Below, piece after piece: positions 1 to 13,140 of a stretch of 64,000 bases of DNA (positions are counted from its first letter, which is position 1; each line of letters begins with the position of its first letter). The stretch is taken from positions 434,001-498,000 of the forward strand of contig JACGCN010000007.1 in assembly GCA_014905825.1 (NCBI GenBank). The letters are read 5' to 3'. Both the position numbers and the translations under genes were made by a program. Below the pieces are notes generated by a model. That model was not told where the DNA came from, made no database searches, and saw only the letters and a list, made by a program, of their open reading frames with translations. Source of the DNA: Lyophyllum atratum (lineage: Eukaryota; Basidiomycota; Agaricomycetes; Agaricales; Lyophyllaceae).

Positions 1-1417
1 GAGGAGAAAGTCGACGCTGGTTGCGCTGCTCCATTTCGATGGTCACCGCTAGTAAGCCTTTAGGATCCCTGCAGGTTCGTGGGCGAGATCTTGGGCTGCC
101 CTGATTATGGAGACTGGTCATGTTAGCCTATCTATGGGGAATCCTCGGGACTGTTTCGGGTGATTACACGCTGAAAGAGCAATGCCGATGTTAGTTGCTG
201 GCCCTCGAATGAATGTATTGATTTCACGGCCAGTAGGAGTTTCAGGATGATATGGGCACCTCCTTGCAATGAGCCGGATCGAGAAACGTTGGGGAGCGAA
301 GCTCGGCGGCATTCATCATAAGATTTTCAGCGATAACCGCCCCTTGCCGCAATTTGAGTCAGGCGGATCGTTACGCCGAATCAAGATCATCAGCAGCACA
401 GTGCAGAATAGACGCGTCAAGACAGGAGCGTGTAGAGCACTATGAGTCACCACATGCAGAGCAAACAGGAACACTCGGAAGACGAAGGTTGGGACTTGGT
501 GGCACCAAGTGAAAGAGGTGTTAAAGAAGCGCCAAGATCACACCAATTGATTATCTTCATCTTATTCATCTTATCTCCAGAGTGATCTAGACTTTAGATC
601 TACAAGGGTGCCGACATTGCAATTCATACTAGCCTCCGCCTTGAGGAATCGTAGATGCCCACTTCGCAATGTAACGGTCGCGCCTGTGTAAAGAAAAAGA
701 ATTCGTGGCTTTTGTGCATCTCCCTACGGAGGACTCCGAGTCATGTAATAGATGGTATGTGTCCGAAGGCGCTAACATGAACCAGCATCCTCCTAGCCGG
801 TCAAGAGAACTTCCTACCCGATACAGGAAAGGTCCCAAAGGACGACTATCCATCCCCCAAACATAGTGATAACGATGTGTTGTATTCCTGGTAGATGCAA
901 AGTGAAAGGGCGCTCAACTCGATGACAGTGTGTTCCGTGTGTGCGAAGGATTAGTTTCGTCGATGGTCGCCTGTTTACATGAGTAGAGTCCAGGGTAACA
1001 CTAGATGTTCCACAGAATCCAATTGGGGAGCGTATCCGTATAGTAAACTCCTCCAGTTTTAGGGACCAGTGAGTGTGGCGTAACTAGAAAACGGGTCATC
1101 AAATGTCCCGTCTGGTCCGATGACGGTTGACCCGAGATTTTCCGCGTCAAATTTTCAACAGGGCCTACGACCCTCGCATAAACCAAATCCGCGTAAACAG
1201 GCAACTATCTGGCTATATAGTACATCAACTACTACATGACTTGAACGCGAAAGACACTGTACAGAATATAATACTCATTTAATTTACGTGCATGTGGATC
1301 CCGAGCCGTTGTGCTATTCTGAACTACTACTACGCTATCCAATTCCATCAAAGGCGGTGGCCTTGGTTCCTTAAATATCCAATCCTAGATTCCAGGACAC
1401 CCACCAGTGGCGCGAGG
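1..1417. other. intergenic, no gene recognised
   Basis: Only short open frames (under about 75 codons) with no recognisable motif are present. Part of the right side may be 3' untranslated sequence of the bHLH gene that ends at 1418. Confidence 0.5.
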
Positions 1418-3682
1418 TCAATCCTCCCCCGGATCGTCATCCTCCTCATCCTCCCCCAACGTCGGCATCATCCCGCCCCCACCCACCGGCCCCTCCCCCA
1501 TACCCAACGCCCCACCCCCAAGCACCTCCACCGCATCCAAATCCCTCTCCAAATCCACCTCCTCCTCCCCCTCCCCCATCGGCATCCCAATCCTCATCCT
1601 CCGCACCTCCCTACGCAGCCTATCAATCTCCTCATCCCTCCTTTCCACCCGTGCCTTCAGCACCCTGATAAACTCGTTCCCGCACATCAGCAGCTGCAGC
1701 TTGCTCACGCCCTTGTTCGGGCCCTCTCCCCCGGCTTTTGGGGGACCCCGGGGCGGGAGGGCACCGGGCAGGATCTCGTCGGCGGGGAACTTGTCGTCGG
1801 TGGGGAGGGGGATGGGCGGGAGGAGCATGCGGAGGTCGTCGAATGTCGTTTTGAGCGAGTCGCGCCTTTTCTGCTCGGCGGCCTTGTGTGAGGTCTTGCG
1901 CACCTGGACGACCGGCGTCGGGAGGAGCGCGGGGGAGGAGAGGGACATGGGTTGGAGACCGGTGCCTGCTGCGGGGAGGTCAGTGCTGTTTGTGCACCCG
2001 AAAGCGGATATGCCTTACCCGGTAGAATGGCCTTGAGGTTGGGGCTGACGAGGGACCCAGTGGCCGTTTTGCGAGTGCTTTTATTCCGCGAGGCCTCTGT
2101 AGCCTTCGGCTTCGCTGCAGATGTGCTTGCGGCTGACTTCCCCTTGGCGTCTGCCTTGTGAGGCATGACCTGTCTTGTCAGAGGGGTCATACCAGTGGCG
2201 CTGTGGTTGATCCCCAGCCGACCGAGGTTCATGATACTCGCCGGGGTGACGGGTGTCAGATGTGGATTGAACTGCGGGGACGGTGGTACGTGTTCCGACG
2301 GTGCCCTGGAGGATGACGAAGAGGCGGGCATTGGCGGTGCGGGAGGTGGCATTGATAGATCTACAGGAGAGGGTGTATCCCCCGGCACGTCATCCGCGGT
2401 GCTCCCCTTCCGTGACCGTGTGGACCTCATCAGGGGAGTCGAGTTCGTCGATTTTGATCCTCGAAAGTACTTCTTGCTGCTACTGCTCCCTTGTACATCA
2501 GGATTTATTGGGCGGATGGCGGGTGACTGCCTTTTGCGTGAGGGCTGCTGGCTCCCAATCGCCTCGTCGCCACTCGAGGATGCGTTACGTTTGTTCGACG
2601 ATGGGAAATGATTCATGGCATGTTGGTGCTGGTGGGCACCGAGCCATGGGCTCGTGAGCGGTGAGATATCGAAGTCGAGTTCTGCAGGCGAGGGAAGACT
2701 GGTGCGGAACGCGATGTGTTCCGGTGCCGACGTTGACCCTCGCGGAGGAGGGTAGTTCGAATTCATGGCGTGATTGTGCATGGAGAGATGGTGGTCTTGT
2801 CTGTAGGGCTCGTGTGCGTCCATGTAGCTGTTGTTGAGCACCATAGGGGACACATATTCCATCGACGGGTTCTGGGCCTGGATTTCAGCCGACGGCCCTG
2901 CTGAAGTTTGATAAGGATTGCGTGCATAAAAGGGGGTAGACGTACCAGGGGTGGGTAGCCCGTTATATTGATTTGGAGGATCGCGTCGTGGCTCGATGGA
3001 AGGAGAGTCTTGCATGATTCCTGCAGTCTGGCTGCTAATGAGTGCGATCTTGGAATTGGAATATTAGCAGCGCCCGGCAAACAGGGACGGCAAAAGGTGG
3101 AAGCAAGCCCGACCCGGGTCATGGACGCGAAGTTGGACTCGCGGGTCTGAAGATACAAATGGATTACAACAAAAGCAAGACTGGAACGACGACCGTATTC
3201 GCTGGAGAACGAACATGGTTGTCTCCATTACGGGGTATGTTCTCATAAATCGAATGATAGCTGTCCCCACACCTTCATAACCACCGTGTTGATTCTTCCA
3301 TGCCAAATGCTTCCGGGTCATAAAATCGAAAAGAGAACCGAAAAGAAGATAAGATCGTGGCAAATAAACTCACCTGTTGTTGAAAGATTTGATTTTGTAA
3401 TTGTTGAAGCTGCTGTAGCTGCGTGAGCTTGAACTGGTGCTCGAGAACCGACTGCGGGTTGTATTGAGGCGATACTGGAGAAGTAGGCTGAGAATCAATG
3501 CCCTGCATTGACATAAGGTTGTTCAGCACGTCCATGCTGAGCTCCGGATTCGCGTTTTGGTGCATCGATGATTGCATTGGGCCGTAGGGCATCGAGTACA
3601 TGTTGATCTGGGATCGCTGCTGTTCATCGGTGGGGAACATCGAGGAGAGGAAGTCCTTTTCCTGCTGTCCGGGGGTGTCCAT
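1418..3682 (-). CDS. bHLH transcription factor
   Basis: Predicted DNA-binding regulator of 622 residues in three exons: 3682-3374, 3027-2019 and 1968-1418. The introns are 3028-3373 (346 nt, long for this genome) and 1969-2018 (50 nt), and both close in frame. The N-terminus is Gln/Met rich with a run of LQQLQQLQN type. The middle is Ser/Pro rich and looks disordered. The bHLH lies near residues 463-560. Its basic region HKAAEQKRR has the His-x3-Glu-x3-Arg spacing that in known class B bHLH proteins reads CACGTG-type E-boxes. Helix 1 follows, then a long Pro/Gly-rich loop, then helix 2 (SKLQLLMCGNEFIRVLK), which runs into a short charged coiled coil. The acidic tail ends EDEEDDDPGED. The basic region resembles that of PHO4/NUC-1-type factors, but I cannot assign an orthologue. 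Start chosen at the first Met before the conserved-looking MDTPGQQEKDF segment. Confidence 0.85.
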
Positions 3683-5180
3683 GGCCGGGGACGGTGGGTG
3701 TTGGGTGGGTGTTAGGAAGAGGAGCAGGGCGGGATGAGATGCCAAGCGCTTTCGGCAGAAACTTTCAGGTCCAATCAGGTAACGATCACGCGACGAATTT
3801 TTATCCGGCGACGCTTCCGATTCCGAGTCCGCTTGCATCCCGCGGCGCTGTGTCCGAAACTGGACTCGTACTACGGTCTTCCTCTTCAGATCTCTATTAC
3901 GCACGGTTTGTCGATCGTGGCAAAGAACAACGGGATGTCGCCTGTACTTGACTCTTTCATGGAGTTTGTATCCCGTCCGACCCTAGTTCTCGGCCTGGAT
4001 GGCTTCACTTTTCATCACATGCGACCAATATTAATGCCTAGACCGCGCCTATGGCCTAGTCCTGATCTGCTAATCGGTGCAACTTGACATGGCGACCTAT
4101 GGGGCTTAAGGAAATCGGTCACACGACGAGCTTGTCTGGTACCTCTGGCACAACCTTAACACCCGTTTCGGACTCACTCTCTCGTGCTATTGTATGGTCG
4201 ATGGATTCTACTTCACTGAGAACCGTAACCAAGTGCTTTTTGAAGAGCATATCTTTTCGCTTTCCACTGTATCGGCCCTCCCTGTGAATTTTACAAGCTG
4301 AAATCTATGGTGCTGCGCCTTGGCGGACATAAAGGGACGCGATATCGGAAGCACATCCTATCCCGCCTTATCATCACAATATCGAGGTACTACCTTTTTT
4401 TAGACATCTAATGGGCAGTTCTCTGCGGGATGACAGGTCACCTGCAGCTCGGCCGAACACTCTGAGATCTCGTTTCTGTACTTACTTCCTCCTCCCGCGA
4501 ACCCAATTCAAACATGATGGATGTGATGCTCCTACGGATACGAACGCACCCTGTGTTAAAGACTATGGGAGAGCCTGGTATCCATCAATCACACCCAACT
4601 ATCAAATTCAGCCTGAGTGCAGATCTCCACAGCGTTATTTCATAAGTTATATTCCAGAAGCCACGTATAAGGCTACGATAGCAAGCTGCAGCCCGATATT
4701 TTGATGGCCTAAAAGGTTGTGTGAGTAGAAATAAACCCCGAGCGACTGGAACAAAGCCCGACCTGCTTGCGCCATTACCGTCTATGAATACACTGGATGG
4801 CTATGAATATACACATACGATCCATATTGGTTATTTTCATCACAGGGCTATATTCCGTACAGCGCGGCTCAATGGAAACTGCCAGCCTTCAATGCCTTCT
4901 CATTGCTTTGGAGCGGCACTCCAGCTGTTGGTGTACAACTACTGCAGCCGTATCTATCAAATACCAACATTACGGTATTCAGAGTACAGTTATCAGCCGA
5001 AGATATACACGAAAACGATGCAAGGGAAACTACGTATGCGTTTCTGAAATCGACGAGGAAGTAATTCGGCTCACGGCGACTGCTAAAAATGGTATTTGGA
5101 TTAGATGCATGGCGATGGCAAGCTCATGGGCGATCCGTCGCCCTTTCTTGCATCAAGATCAACATCACCTACAAATCTTA
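3683..5180. other. intergenic between bHLH gene and membrane protein gene
   Basis: About 1.5 kb. It should contain the promoter of the minus-strand bHLH gene at its left edge and the 3' end of the next minus-strand gene at its right edge. Frames of up to about 150 codons at 4797-5255 have no motif and no plausible splice context, so I leave them out. Confidence 0.45.
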
Positions 5181-6050
5181 TCACGGTGTATAGTTGTCAT
5201 AATTATATGCTGGAGGCGCATCCGCAGGTCCCGCGTCCACCTCTCGCCCATGTAACGGGGCCACAGAAGGTGCCTGCTGTGCCCGCAACCGAATCGCTTC
5301 ATTTTCGCGCCTGAGGTTCTCCATCTCGACCCGCAGTCGCTGTGCCTCATCACCTTCTTGTCTTGACGGCGGGGTAAAGAGGATGGGGGCCGGTTGACTC
5401 CTCAGTCGGATCATCTCAGTCTCAAGCCTCGCATTCTCCAGCCTCAGCCGCTGGGCCTCATTCTCTTCATGCCTCGCCTGCTGTGCCTGTATCTGCAACA
5501 TCTCACTCTCGCGCCTCATGTTCTCCATCTCCATGCGCATCCGCTGGCCTTCATAGTCTGCCATATACGGCGGTGCGGGAGGCGAAGGCAGAGGTTGTGG
5601 GGGCGGCAAGGGCAGTGAAGGTGGCACGTCTGCATGGTATAAACCATCATGAGTCCCATAGAGCGGACCTGCGTGACTCACAAAGCGTAGGCACGATGCT
5701 ATTCCTCCTATAACGGCGGATGCATTCAATCATCAGCAGAAACACAACTCCGGTGACCACTATCCCGATTATGAGTGGCGCCTTTGGACCCGTTTTCGTC
5801 GGCGTCGTGTATGTCGGGATGGTCATGAGTGCGCGCGTCGCGGTGTGAACGACGGAGTCGAGCCAAAAAACCTGAGGGAGAGATAAGTCGACATAATCCG
5901 GCACAGTTTTCTGTAAAACAAGCTACGGACCTGAGATCCCGTCACTTCTCCAACGGTGACAGTCGGGGTGGTCGAGGCAAACGCGCAAATCGACAAAGAG
6001 GGAGACGACAAGGCTAGCAACCGTTCCCAACACACGACTGATGTTCTCAT
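5181..6050 (-). CDS. single-pass membrane protein with repeated coiled coil
   Basis: Unrecognised protein of 252 residues in three exons: 6050-5931, 5871-5682 and 5629-5181. The introns are 59 and 52 nt, both in frame. The N-terminus has a hydrophobic stretch that may be a signal peptide, followed by a short Thr/Ser/Val segment. A clear transmembrane helix (APLIIGIVVTGVVFLLMIEC) lies near residues 71-91 and is followed by basic RRYRR, which suggests a cytoplasmic C-terminus. A Pro-rich spacer leads to a charged coiled coil (about 130-235) built from repeated EAQRLR-, MENxRRExE- and IRLR-type blocks that occur twice with a Pro-containing break. The tail has PPAYNY. The short-ectodomain, one-TM, coiled-coil plan is common among unannotated agaricomycete proteins. 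Function unknown. An upstream in-frame Met gives an alternative start. Confidence 0.7.
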
Positions 6051-6804
6051 GATGTCAAAACATCGGCCCTGCACTCGGTACATGGCCTGATCACCGGACT
6101 GTACGCTGAGCTCAAGACTGCTTGTGTTAATGATTAAGCTCAAGCGAGGTGCTGGTGGCGACTGACACAAATTATCACCTTGATTGATGCCGTCTGCGCT
6201 ATGGCGCGGAACATTTACTTATAGCCTAACCTAAACAGAGGGACAAGCTGTGTGAGCTGGCAAAGGCTCCCAGAGTGTAATCGGAAGTGCTGTTGCAGGC
6301 GTATTGGATGTCCCAAGGATGTCCATTAGATATCATCGAGATGCCGGACGCAGACGATGATGTATGGTAGTCGTAGGCCATTATGGCGTGGAATTGTAAA
6401 AGCAGGAACCTAGAACACGTCCGCGAGCTGACGAAGCATCCTGAGGTGGTCGCGGGTGGGATTGACAGAGTTGTGATATGCCTCTGATGTGACCAGGCTT
6501 CGGGACTAATAGGACGCTTGTCGCTTTGCCTTGAAGTTGAAGCACGATTATGATTACCTGGATATTGATTATTCCACCATGGCGTAAACAGGGGACCCCT
6601 ATAGTTTCTAACGCGGAGCGTCGGAAAGATAACACAACAAAAACAGCAAGGCAGCGGGGTGACCAATAATATATAACAGACGTGATAGCAAGCCTTGCAG
6701 TGAATCTATAAGATACAATGAATGCGCGATAGCGATAGAAATAACGATACTAATACAAATATCAATGCGAAAGTCTCCTTCTTCCGATGCAAAAATGATC
6801 AAGT
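6051..6804. other. intergenic
   Basis: About 750 bases between two minus-strand genes. It holds presumed RAD52 3' untranslated sequence on the right and the promoter of the membrane-protein gene on the left. Minus-strand frames at 6226-6666 have no recognisable content. Confidence 0.4.
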
Positions 6805-9003
6805 CTAACGTCGAACCCTCTTCACATCCCCACCGTCCCCAATGTCGAGTCTCCCAAAGATCTCTCGTTTAACCTGCCCCCGTCCCACCCCAGCTCCCGC
6901 TGTTCTCGGATTCGCCATCCCCGGTCTCGTGTTCGTCGCCGAAGAGCTGTGAATAGAACGGTGTGAGCAACATTCCTCGAAAGGAAAAAGAACAGTACCT
7001 ACATCGCTTCCAGGGGACGTTTCAATCCTATCACAGATGTCGAGCTTTGCCCTTGTGCTGGTGCAGACTGTTTCGACGAGTCTGCTTGTAAATCCTGTGG
7101 GGCACGCGAGAAGATAGGATCAGAGGCTGATACAGGCACAATGACGGGGAAAACTCACAATACCAGGCGGGAAGTGGAAGCCACCCATCGACGGTGTCGG
7201 TGGCCTTTTCCCCGTGGATGCGGGACCGCCCGAGATCGGTTGGTGATTCTGATTCTGTGGGTTCTGGTTGTGATTCCTCGGTGGCTGGTGATGGTTTTGA
7301 CGGGGCTGGTTCTGGTTCGCAGCCTGCGGTTGTGGTGGTCGAGGCGCAGCATTGAATTGATTAGAAGGAAGATGCGGTTGATTGGGAGGCTGCCGCTGGT
7401 TCTGGGGTAACGAGTTCAACCTCGTCGATTGCTGGCCAGGGGGATGTTGATGCGTTTTTTGCGCATGAGTCGACGAAGAATCTGCTGGCGAAACTTGCCG
7501 GCCTCCCCCCAAGGTGCCACCACCTACGCTCGTATTGAAACTAGTGTCGCCCCCGTCATCATCAAGGGGTCTACCCAGATCAGTCTCAGGTAGCAGGGGT
7601 TGTCCCAGGTCTCCCTCTCCAAGATCGACTAGCGCGAGGAACGCATCATCGTCCGAATAGAAATGATACGATTCGTCAGCAGCATCCAGTTCTGCCTCCT
7701 GGGGTTGAGGTAGCGGATCCGCTGGACGAGGTGCGGGTTGGGGAATGATTGATGCCCCGGGTGCTGCAGATATGATATTTCTGCCGCCAGTGGTGATATG
7801 CTGTTGTGGGATCGCTGGGCGGGCTGTATCTGTCACCGGCATGCGGATATTAGGCTTTACCTCAGCTGTTTGGCGCCCTTGACCTTGATTTGATGCAGCG
7901 CCAGATGAAAATTGGCCCTTCGAGGCCGAATGCATAGGGGTATCATTGTTGTTTGTCGTGGTTCTTGCGACATGGGACGGTCCCGCCTGAGCGTTCGTCC
8001 CTGAGCGCAGGTGCGGGGGGATAGAGGAAAGGACTTTAGTTTGCTGTTGGTTCGAGTGGGCAACGGGACGCGTGGGCGTGACGAAGTTATTGGCCGAATT
8101 GGTTGTGGACTCCGTTATGGAAGGGTGCGTGGGTTTAGATATAGAGGCAATGTTTGGTTTCGTGTCTTCAAATTCGGGGCGACGATGGAGTTCGCGTTGG
8201 TCAAACTTAGGCTACGTTCAGAATGTGATTGAGCTTCCAAGTGCATGAGAGACTTGAAGTGTAGACTTACTGCTTGGACCTTGATTTTCACAACCTCTTG
8301 CGTGTAAGTCTTGTCGTAAAGACAATTTCCGAGTAGATTCCCGAAGCTCCTTAGCGCACGTTTCAAGCCATCCGTTACGGCTTCCTTCTTGCACTGCAAA
8401 CATTTATTACGTTTCAACGCGGGTCCGAGAACGTCGACGTACCTTATCGAGAGCGGCGCCCTTGCTCTTAGAATTCTCCAACAACCCATACCCGATATCT
8501 TCATGATACACTCCATCCCGCAACGTAACACGAATGATCGCGGTGGTGCCGACATTATATCTCCTGGACTCTTCGTTGTAGTCGATGAAGTCGGTAGTGA
8601 GGCTGACCACGTTAGAGCTCCACCCATTAAATCCGAACACCTCGTTAGCTAGATTGATGATTTTCCACCCTTCCGCGTACGTGAGCTTGGGGCCACCTCC
8701 TGGTCCCGGACGCTGGGAGATATATTCGGGTCCGAGTTTTTGATTCAACTTCGCTTGTAGAGCAGCGATCTTGAGCGTCGTAGCCTCCGAGAGCTCCGGA
8801 TTGAAGGTCGAATGCGGGGAGTTGAATGAGAACGAATAGTCACCCATTGACTGATTTCCCATGGATGGAGTTCCGTGCATCTGTGGATTAAACGACATGG
8901 GGCCGCTGGTTATAAGTTGGTTCTGAGAACCAAATGGGACTGAATATCGGGCTTGCTGTGCGTGGAATGAATCTACGAGATGACCACTGAAGGCCCCGGC
9001 CAT
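6805..9003 (-). CDS. RAD52: DNA repair protein RAD52
   Basis: Recombination mediator that loads RAD51 on RPA-coated single strands and anneals complementary strands in the nucleus. The model is 656 residues in five exons: 9003-8443, 8393-8271, 8211-7159, 7094-7003 and 6946-6805. The introns are 49-64 nt and close in frame. The conserved N-terminal annealing domain starts near residue 75 with [23 protein letters not shown] and continues through [21 protein letters not shown], the [16 protein letters not shown] block, [20 protein letters not shown] and [21 protein letters not shown], ending near [14 protein letters not shown]. These are family hallmarks. The C-terminal half is low-complexity Gln/Asn/Pro, as is usual for RAD52, where RPA- and RAD51-binding sequence sits. 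It ends in a basic KRVRR. The start Met is the first in frame. A 1.67-kb gap separates it from the divergent acyl-CoA oxidase gene. Confidence 0.95.
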
Positions 9004-10673
9004 GCGCTGACAGAACAAGGTCTCTGCACGACCTTAACTTCGTATCCAAAGAAGCTAGTATGAGCAGGTCGTCCAGAGAGAAGGAATGGGTGGCATTCAA
9101 CGGATTGCTGAAGCGAATGGCAGTGAGTTTGACTGCGTCTGACTCTGAGGAACAATTGGCAATTAGCCCATCACATGACCGCGTCAGAATTATTTGGCTT
9201 TGTTATAATGTGACGGCAAAGGTCTAGTCGCTCCCGGCCATCTTGTCTTCTGAATCTCTGAAGTTCTCTCTACGTTGATCATGACTTGCGTCCTGTTTTT
9301 CTCGCCTTAACTTTGACCACCGACTCCGGAAACGGGCTACTCTATTGCCAAAGAGCCTTTTGTTACTCAAACGGAACCTATGCCTGGCAAAAATATCAAT
9401 CTGGTGTAGGTGATGCTGCTCAGGTGCATATCTCTTGTATCTCGAAGACGCGCTCGGCTCATACGCTTTTGGTGCTAGAGAGCCCTAAACGGTCGTTCCC
9501 AGCCTTCGTGGGATTTTTTGATGAGAAAACAATGCCGGGCTACTCCTAACGCGTTCTGCAGCCTTTTTGGACACAGGCCGCTTTTCTCTCTCACCGTCAT
9601 TCCTGGTACCAAGATGGCGTTTACTGAGCTGAAGAAGGATAAAGACAGTAATGACCCCATCACATAGCTCAAGGAAGCCGTGCGTCACACCGCTCCCTTT
9701 GTTATGGCCTCCTGCTAAGAGATATTCCTTTACAGACAGTCCGGATGGGTTCAAACTGCCTAACTTACGAAAGATCAGATGAATTTTACCGTGGCATTCC
9801 TCTCAGTGCTCACTCCCCTCGTTGGTCATTGGAATCATACGCTGTCGGCAGGTCATAGTATAATTAATGAATTACAGGGAAGGAGACTACTGCACGTCAA
9901 CACCCATATCCCCCATTCTACTACAATTGATATTATTATTCATATAGTAGTCCCGTATCGGAGCCGCGACCGAGAACAATCCTTCTGGGAAATTTTGCAC
10001 ATCACATCCGTCTACTTCCAACTAACGTCCGCAGATCCCGGAGCCCCCATTATCTCCGCCAAGGTCGCTGCAACCCGATATCTGATATCCCTTCCTGTCG
10101 GATTATCCTTGTGCATCGCGCCGAACTGCCTTGAACTCTTTCCGATCATTTTCAAGGAGGCAAGGGGGTCACGGTGCCTCCATGTCAAACAGACCTTGGC
10201 CTGGCCTGATGTGAGTATTAAATTTCGGGATGATCAGCCTCTTCTCAAGTATCACAGTGATACGATGTTCCGTCGGAGGAAGCCTACTCTCAATATGCTC
10301 CCCCTGAACCGACTGACTGCCGGACTCTTGCGGCCACAGCAACTCTTCGTCGGGGAGTTACCTGGGGACCGGGTGCCACGGCGTTCCTCCACACCGTTTC
10401 CGGATCGGACAGAGGACTTGTTCGGGCCCCTCTGCACTGCGATTGTATGGAAAGACGTCTGCTAAGCATGCGCTTTTGGAAATTCGCGTATTTATGACCA
10501 GGGGATGCTTGTTACAGAGCCGCCCGGCTCGGCCATGGAAGCAAATTTCCTGCTCTGATGCTAACCTTATGCGGCTCCGAGCTTATAACCTTGGCGTTGC
10601 GATTTTTTTCAGCCGTCATATAAACAGGATATGTTTGCCATAATCGCATTGCTACGCACTTCCGTCAATCGGA
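9004..10673. other. divergent intergenic region RAD52 / acyl-CoA oxidase
   Basis: About 1.67 kb holding the promoters of both flanking genes. A 228-codon plus-strand frame at 9779-10465 has no domain-like features and I do not call it a gene. No RNA gene or repeat was seen. Confidence 0.4.
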
Positions 10674-12796
10674 ATGGTCCAAGCTATAGACATCAATGCG
10701 GCGCAGCCATCAACTTCCAATCGCCAAACGGAACTCATGAAGCAGGCCCGCATGGCGGCTTCTTTTCGACCACTGGACTTGTCATATATTATATACGATG
10801 GGTATTGTCACTTGTCCATTACTTTTCGTGTTCGTTCAATGACTCTTTGGATAGAGAAGACGCTTTCCGACGACGTGAACTTGCTTTGTCTCGCGTAGAA
10901 GCCAAGCTCGGCGAAAATAATAAAGAGAAGCTTCCGACCGTCTACGAAGGGTTGGATCGCAAGTCACTCTACCACCATGGCCTTCGCTTCGGCAAGGCTC
11001 TCATGGAGGACGAAGTGCAGAATAAGCATGGTCTTTTCAATCGCAGAACCCACCACTATACTCTTATCAATGCTTCGCCATTCGGACTCCACCCCGCCAT
11101 GTTTATCCCGACGCTGAAGCTCCAGGCATCGCCTGAACAGCTCGCCTACTGGCTTCCCTTAGCTGAGTCCGGCAAAATCATTGGCACCTACTGTCAGACG
11201 GAACTGGGACATGGCACATTTGTCCGAGGGCTCGAGACGACCGCTACGTTTGACCAACAGGCCGACGAGTTCATAATTCATTCCCCCACTATCACATCCA
11301 CAAAATACTGGCCTGGCGGTATCGGGTACTCGACCTCTCATGCCATTGTCATGGCCCGCTTGATCATCGACCGAAAGGATCACGGTGTCCACCCTTTCAT
11401 GGTTCAACTTCGATCTTTAGATGATTTCAAACCATTGGCCGGGATCGAGCTTGGCGACATAGGAATGACCATGGGTTTAAATACCACCGATAACGGATAT
11501 GCCATCTTCAACCGGGTTCGTATCCCCAGGCACCATATGATGATGCGTAGTGCCCGGGTTCTGAGGGACGGGTCCTATCTCAAAGCATCGATCGACAAAC
11601 ACTCCTATAGCACCATGATCTATACGCGCAACTTCATCATCCATACCATGGCATTCCAGCTTGCACAAGCTGCCACCATCGCTACTCGTTATTCCGTCGT
11701 TCGCGAACAGGGCAACCTCCACTTCAATCCTTCCATGTCACACGAGATGACAATAATGTCATTCAAATCACAGCAGTATCGGCTTCTCACCATCATGTCT
11801 CGAGCCTTTGCTATCCTCTTCGCTTCGAAGGCCTGTGAGAATATATACCAAGACCTAGTTGCCCAACAGGCGCAGGGGGATCACACTACACTGCCTTATG
11901 GGCACATTACCACTGCTTCTCTCAAGGCATATGCGACGCAGACTGCAGCTGACGGTGCCGAGGATGCACGCAAGTGCTGCGGCGGACATGGTTACTCGGT
12001 TCTATCAGGATTGCCGGACCTCGTCGCCGACCTGGCTCCTATGGCAACATTAGAGGGAGAGAATTATGTGATGTACCAGCAAACCGCCAGGTACCTCATC
12101 AAATGTGTTTCTGCCATTGGCAAGGGACAGGCCGTCGACGCTGCCATGTCCTATCTTCGAAGCCCTACAGAAGGCGAGCGATGTACGGCACATGGTGATG
12201 ACTTCCTGGAGCCCGAAGTTCAGCTATCGGCGTACCGACATCGCGCAATGCGGATGGCATTTGACTGTCATAAACTCCTTGAAGACTCGGTCATGCAGGG
12301 TGGTCTATCACAGGATGAGGCGTGGAACACCCACATGATGTCTCTTGTTGCCGCGGCCCGCGCCCATACCGAATACTTCGTGCTCCAATCCTTCGTGGAC
12401 CAGGTAGCTTGTGTTAGCGATGCCGCGCTGCACACTGTCCTGAAACACCTATGCGATCTCTTCGCGTTATCAACTATCGAGAGCCCGTTCTCAATCGGCG
12501 CTTTGGGCTTCTTGGAAGATTCATATATTTCGGCTGCACAGTTGAAGGACATCAGGGCCCTCGTGAATCGTTCGCTGTCGGCGCTGGTGCCAGAAGCCGT
12601 CGGCCTGACTGATGCGTGGGGATTCTCTGATGCAAGTCTCCAGTCGGCACTCGGTCAGAAGGATGGGAATGTATACGAAACTCTCATGTCCTGGACGCGC
12701 CAATTGCCATTCAATAGCGCCTGTAGGCAAGCGGGAGGGGTTGATCAGGAGGGTTATGAGCGCTTTATTCGACCCATATTGCGCGCAAAACTTTGA
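10674..12796 (+). CDS. POX1: acyl-CoA oxidase, peroxisomal
   Basis: FAD enzyme of peroxisomal beta-oxidation that converts acyl-CoA to trans-2-enoyl-CoA and passes electrons to oxygen. The model is 689 residues, the normal length for the family, in two exons: 10674-10801 and 10855-12796, with one 53-nt intron. Visible family blocks are the N-terminal helical segment; TYCQTELGHGTFVRGLETTATFD and GGIGYSTSHAIVMARL around the FAD/substrate site; NRVRIPRHHMMMR; the CGGHGYSVLSGLP block; and the ENYVMYQQTARYL segment, which in the family carries the catalytic glutamate region. The C-terminus is AKL, a type 1 peroxisomal targeting tripeptide. The gene is intron-poor compared with its neighbours. The start at 10674 gives MVQAID; an upstream in-frame Met in the main frame is excluded by the intron. 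The POX1 symbol follows yeast nomenclature; paralogue identity is not resolved. Confidence 0.93.
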
Positions 12797-13140
12797 ACGA
12801 GTGCCTTGAAGTTGAAGGTGCTAGATCATGGTATACGTTACATGCATGTTCAGTGCTACGATATTGTCCTTGCACTCAGTGTCATTGGGCGGCAGGTCAA
12901 TCTAACCTTCTACAAACTTGGCTTTTCGCAGGAAGTAGATAGGACATACGATATTCCACGATCAGCAACTGCTGATTCCTGTATATAAACGTTAGACGCC
13001 CCAAGAGCGCCAATCATATCTGGATCGTGTCGCACGTTCGCAACGTGTCTGCCAGGTTCCTTTTAACTGCGCCTATTAGTATTAAGAGCCGACCAGCTAC
13101 CTGCTACACTTTACCTTCAAGTCACCCTAGGCGAATCACC
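12797..13140. other. intergenic, promoter region of NACHT-WD40 gene
   Basis: 344 bases between two plus-strand genes. A TATA-like tract (TGTATATAAACG) near 12979-12990 lies about 150 bases before the NACHT-WD40 start codon. Confidence 0.35.

Noticed and set aside
1292..2660. Plus-strand open frames of 124-209 codons opposite the bHLH gene
   Set aside because: Antisense shadows of the Ser/Pro-rich exons. They have no motif.
9779..10465. 228-codon plus-strand open frame between RAD52 and acyl-CoA oxidase
   Set aside because: No motif, odd residue mix, no splice-linked extension. The length is compatible with chance in a 1.67-kb intergenic region.
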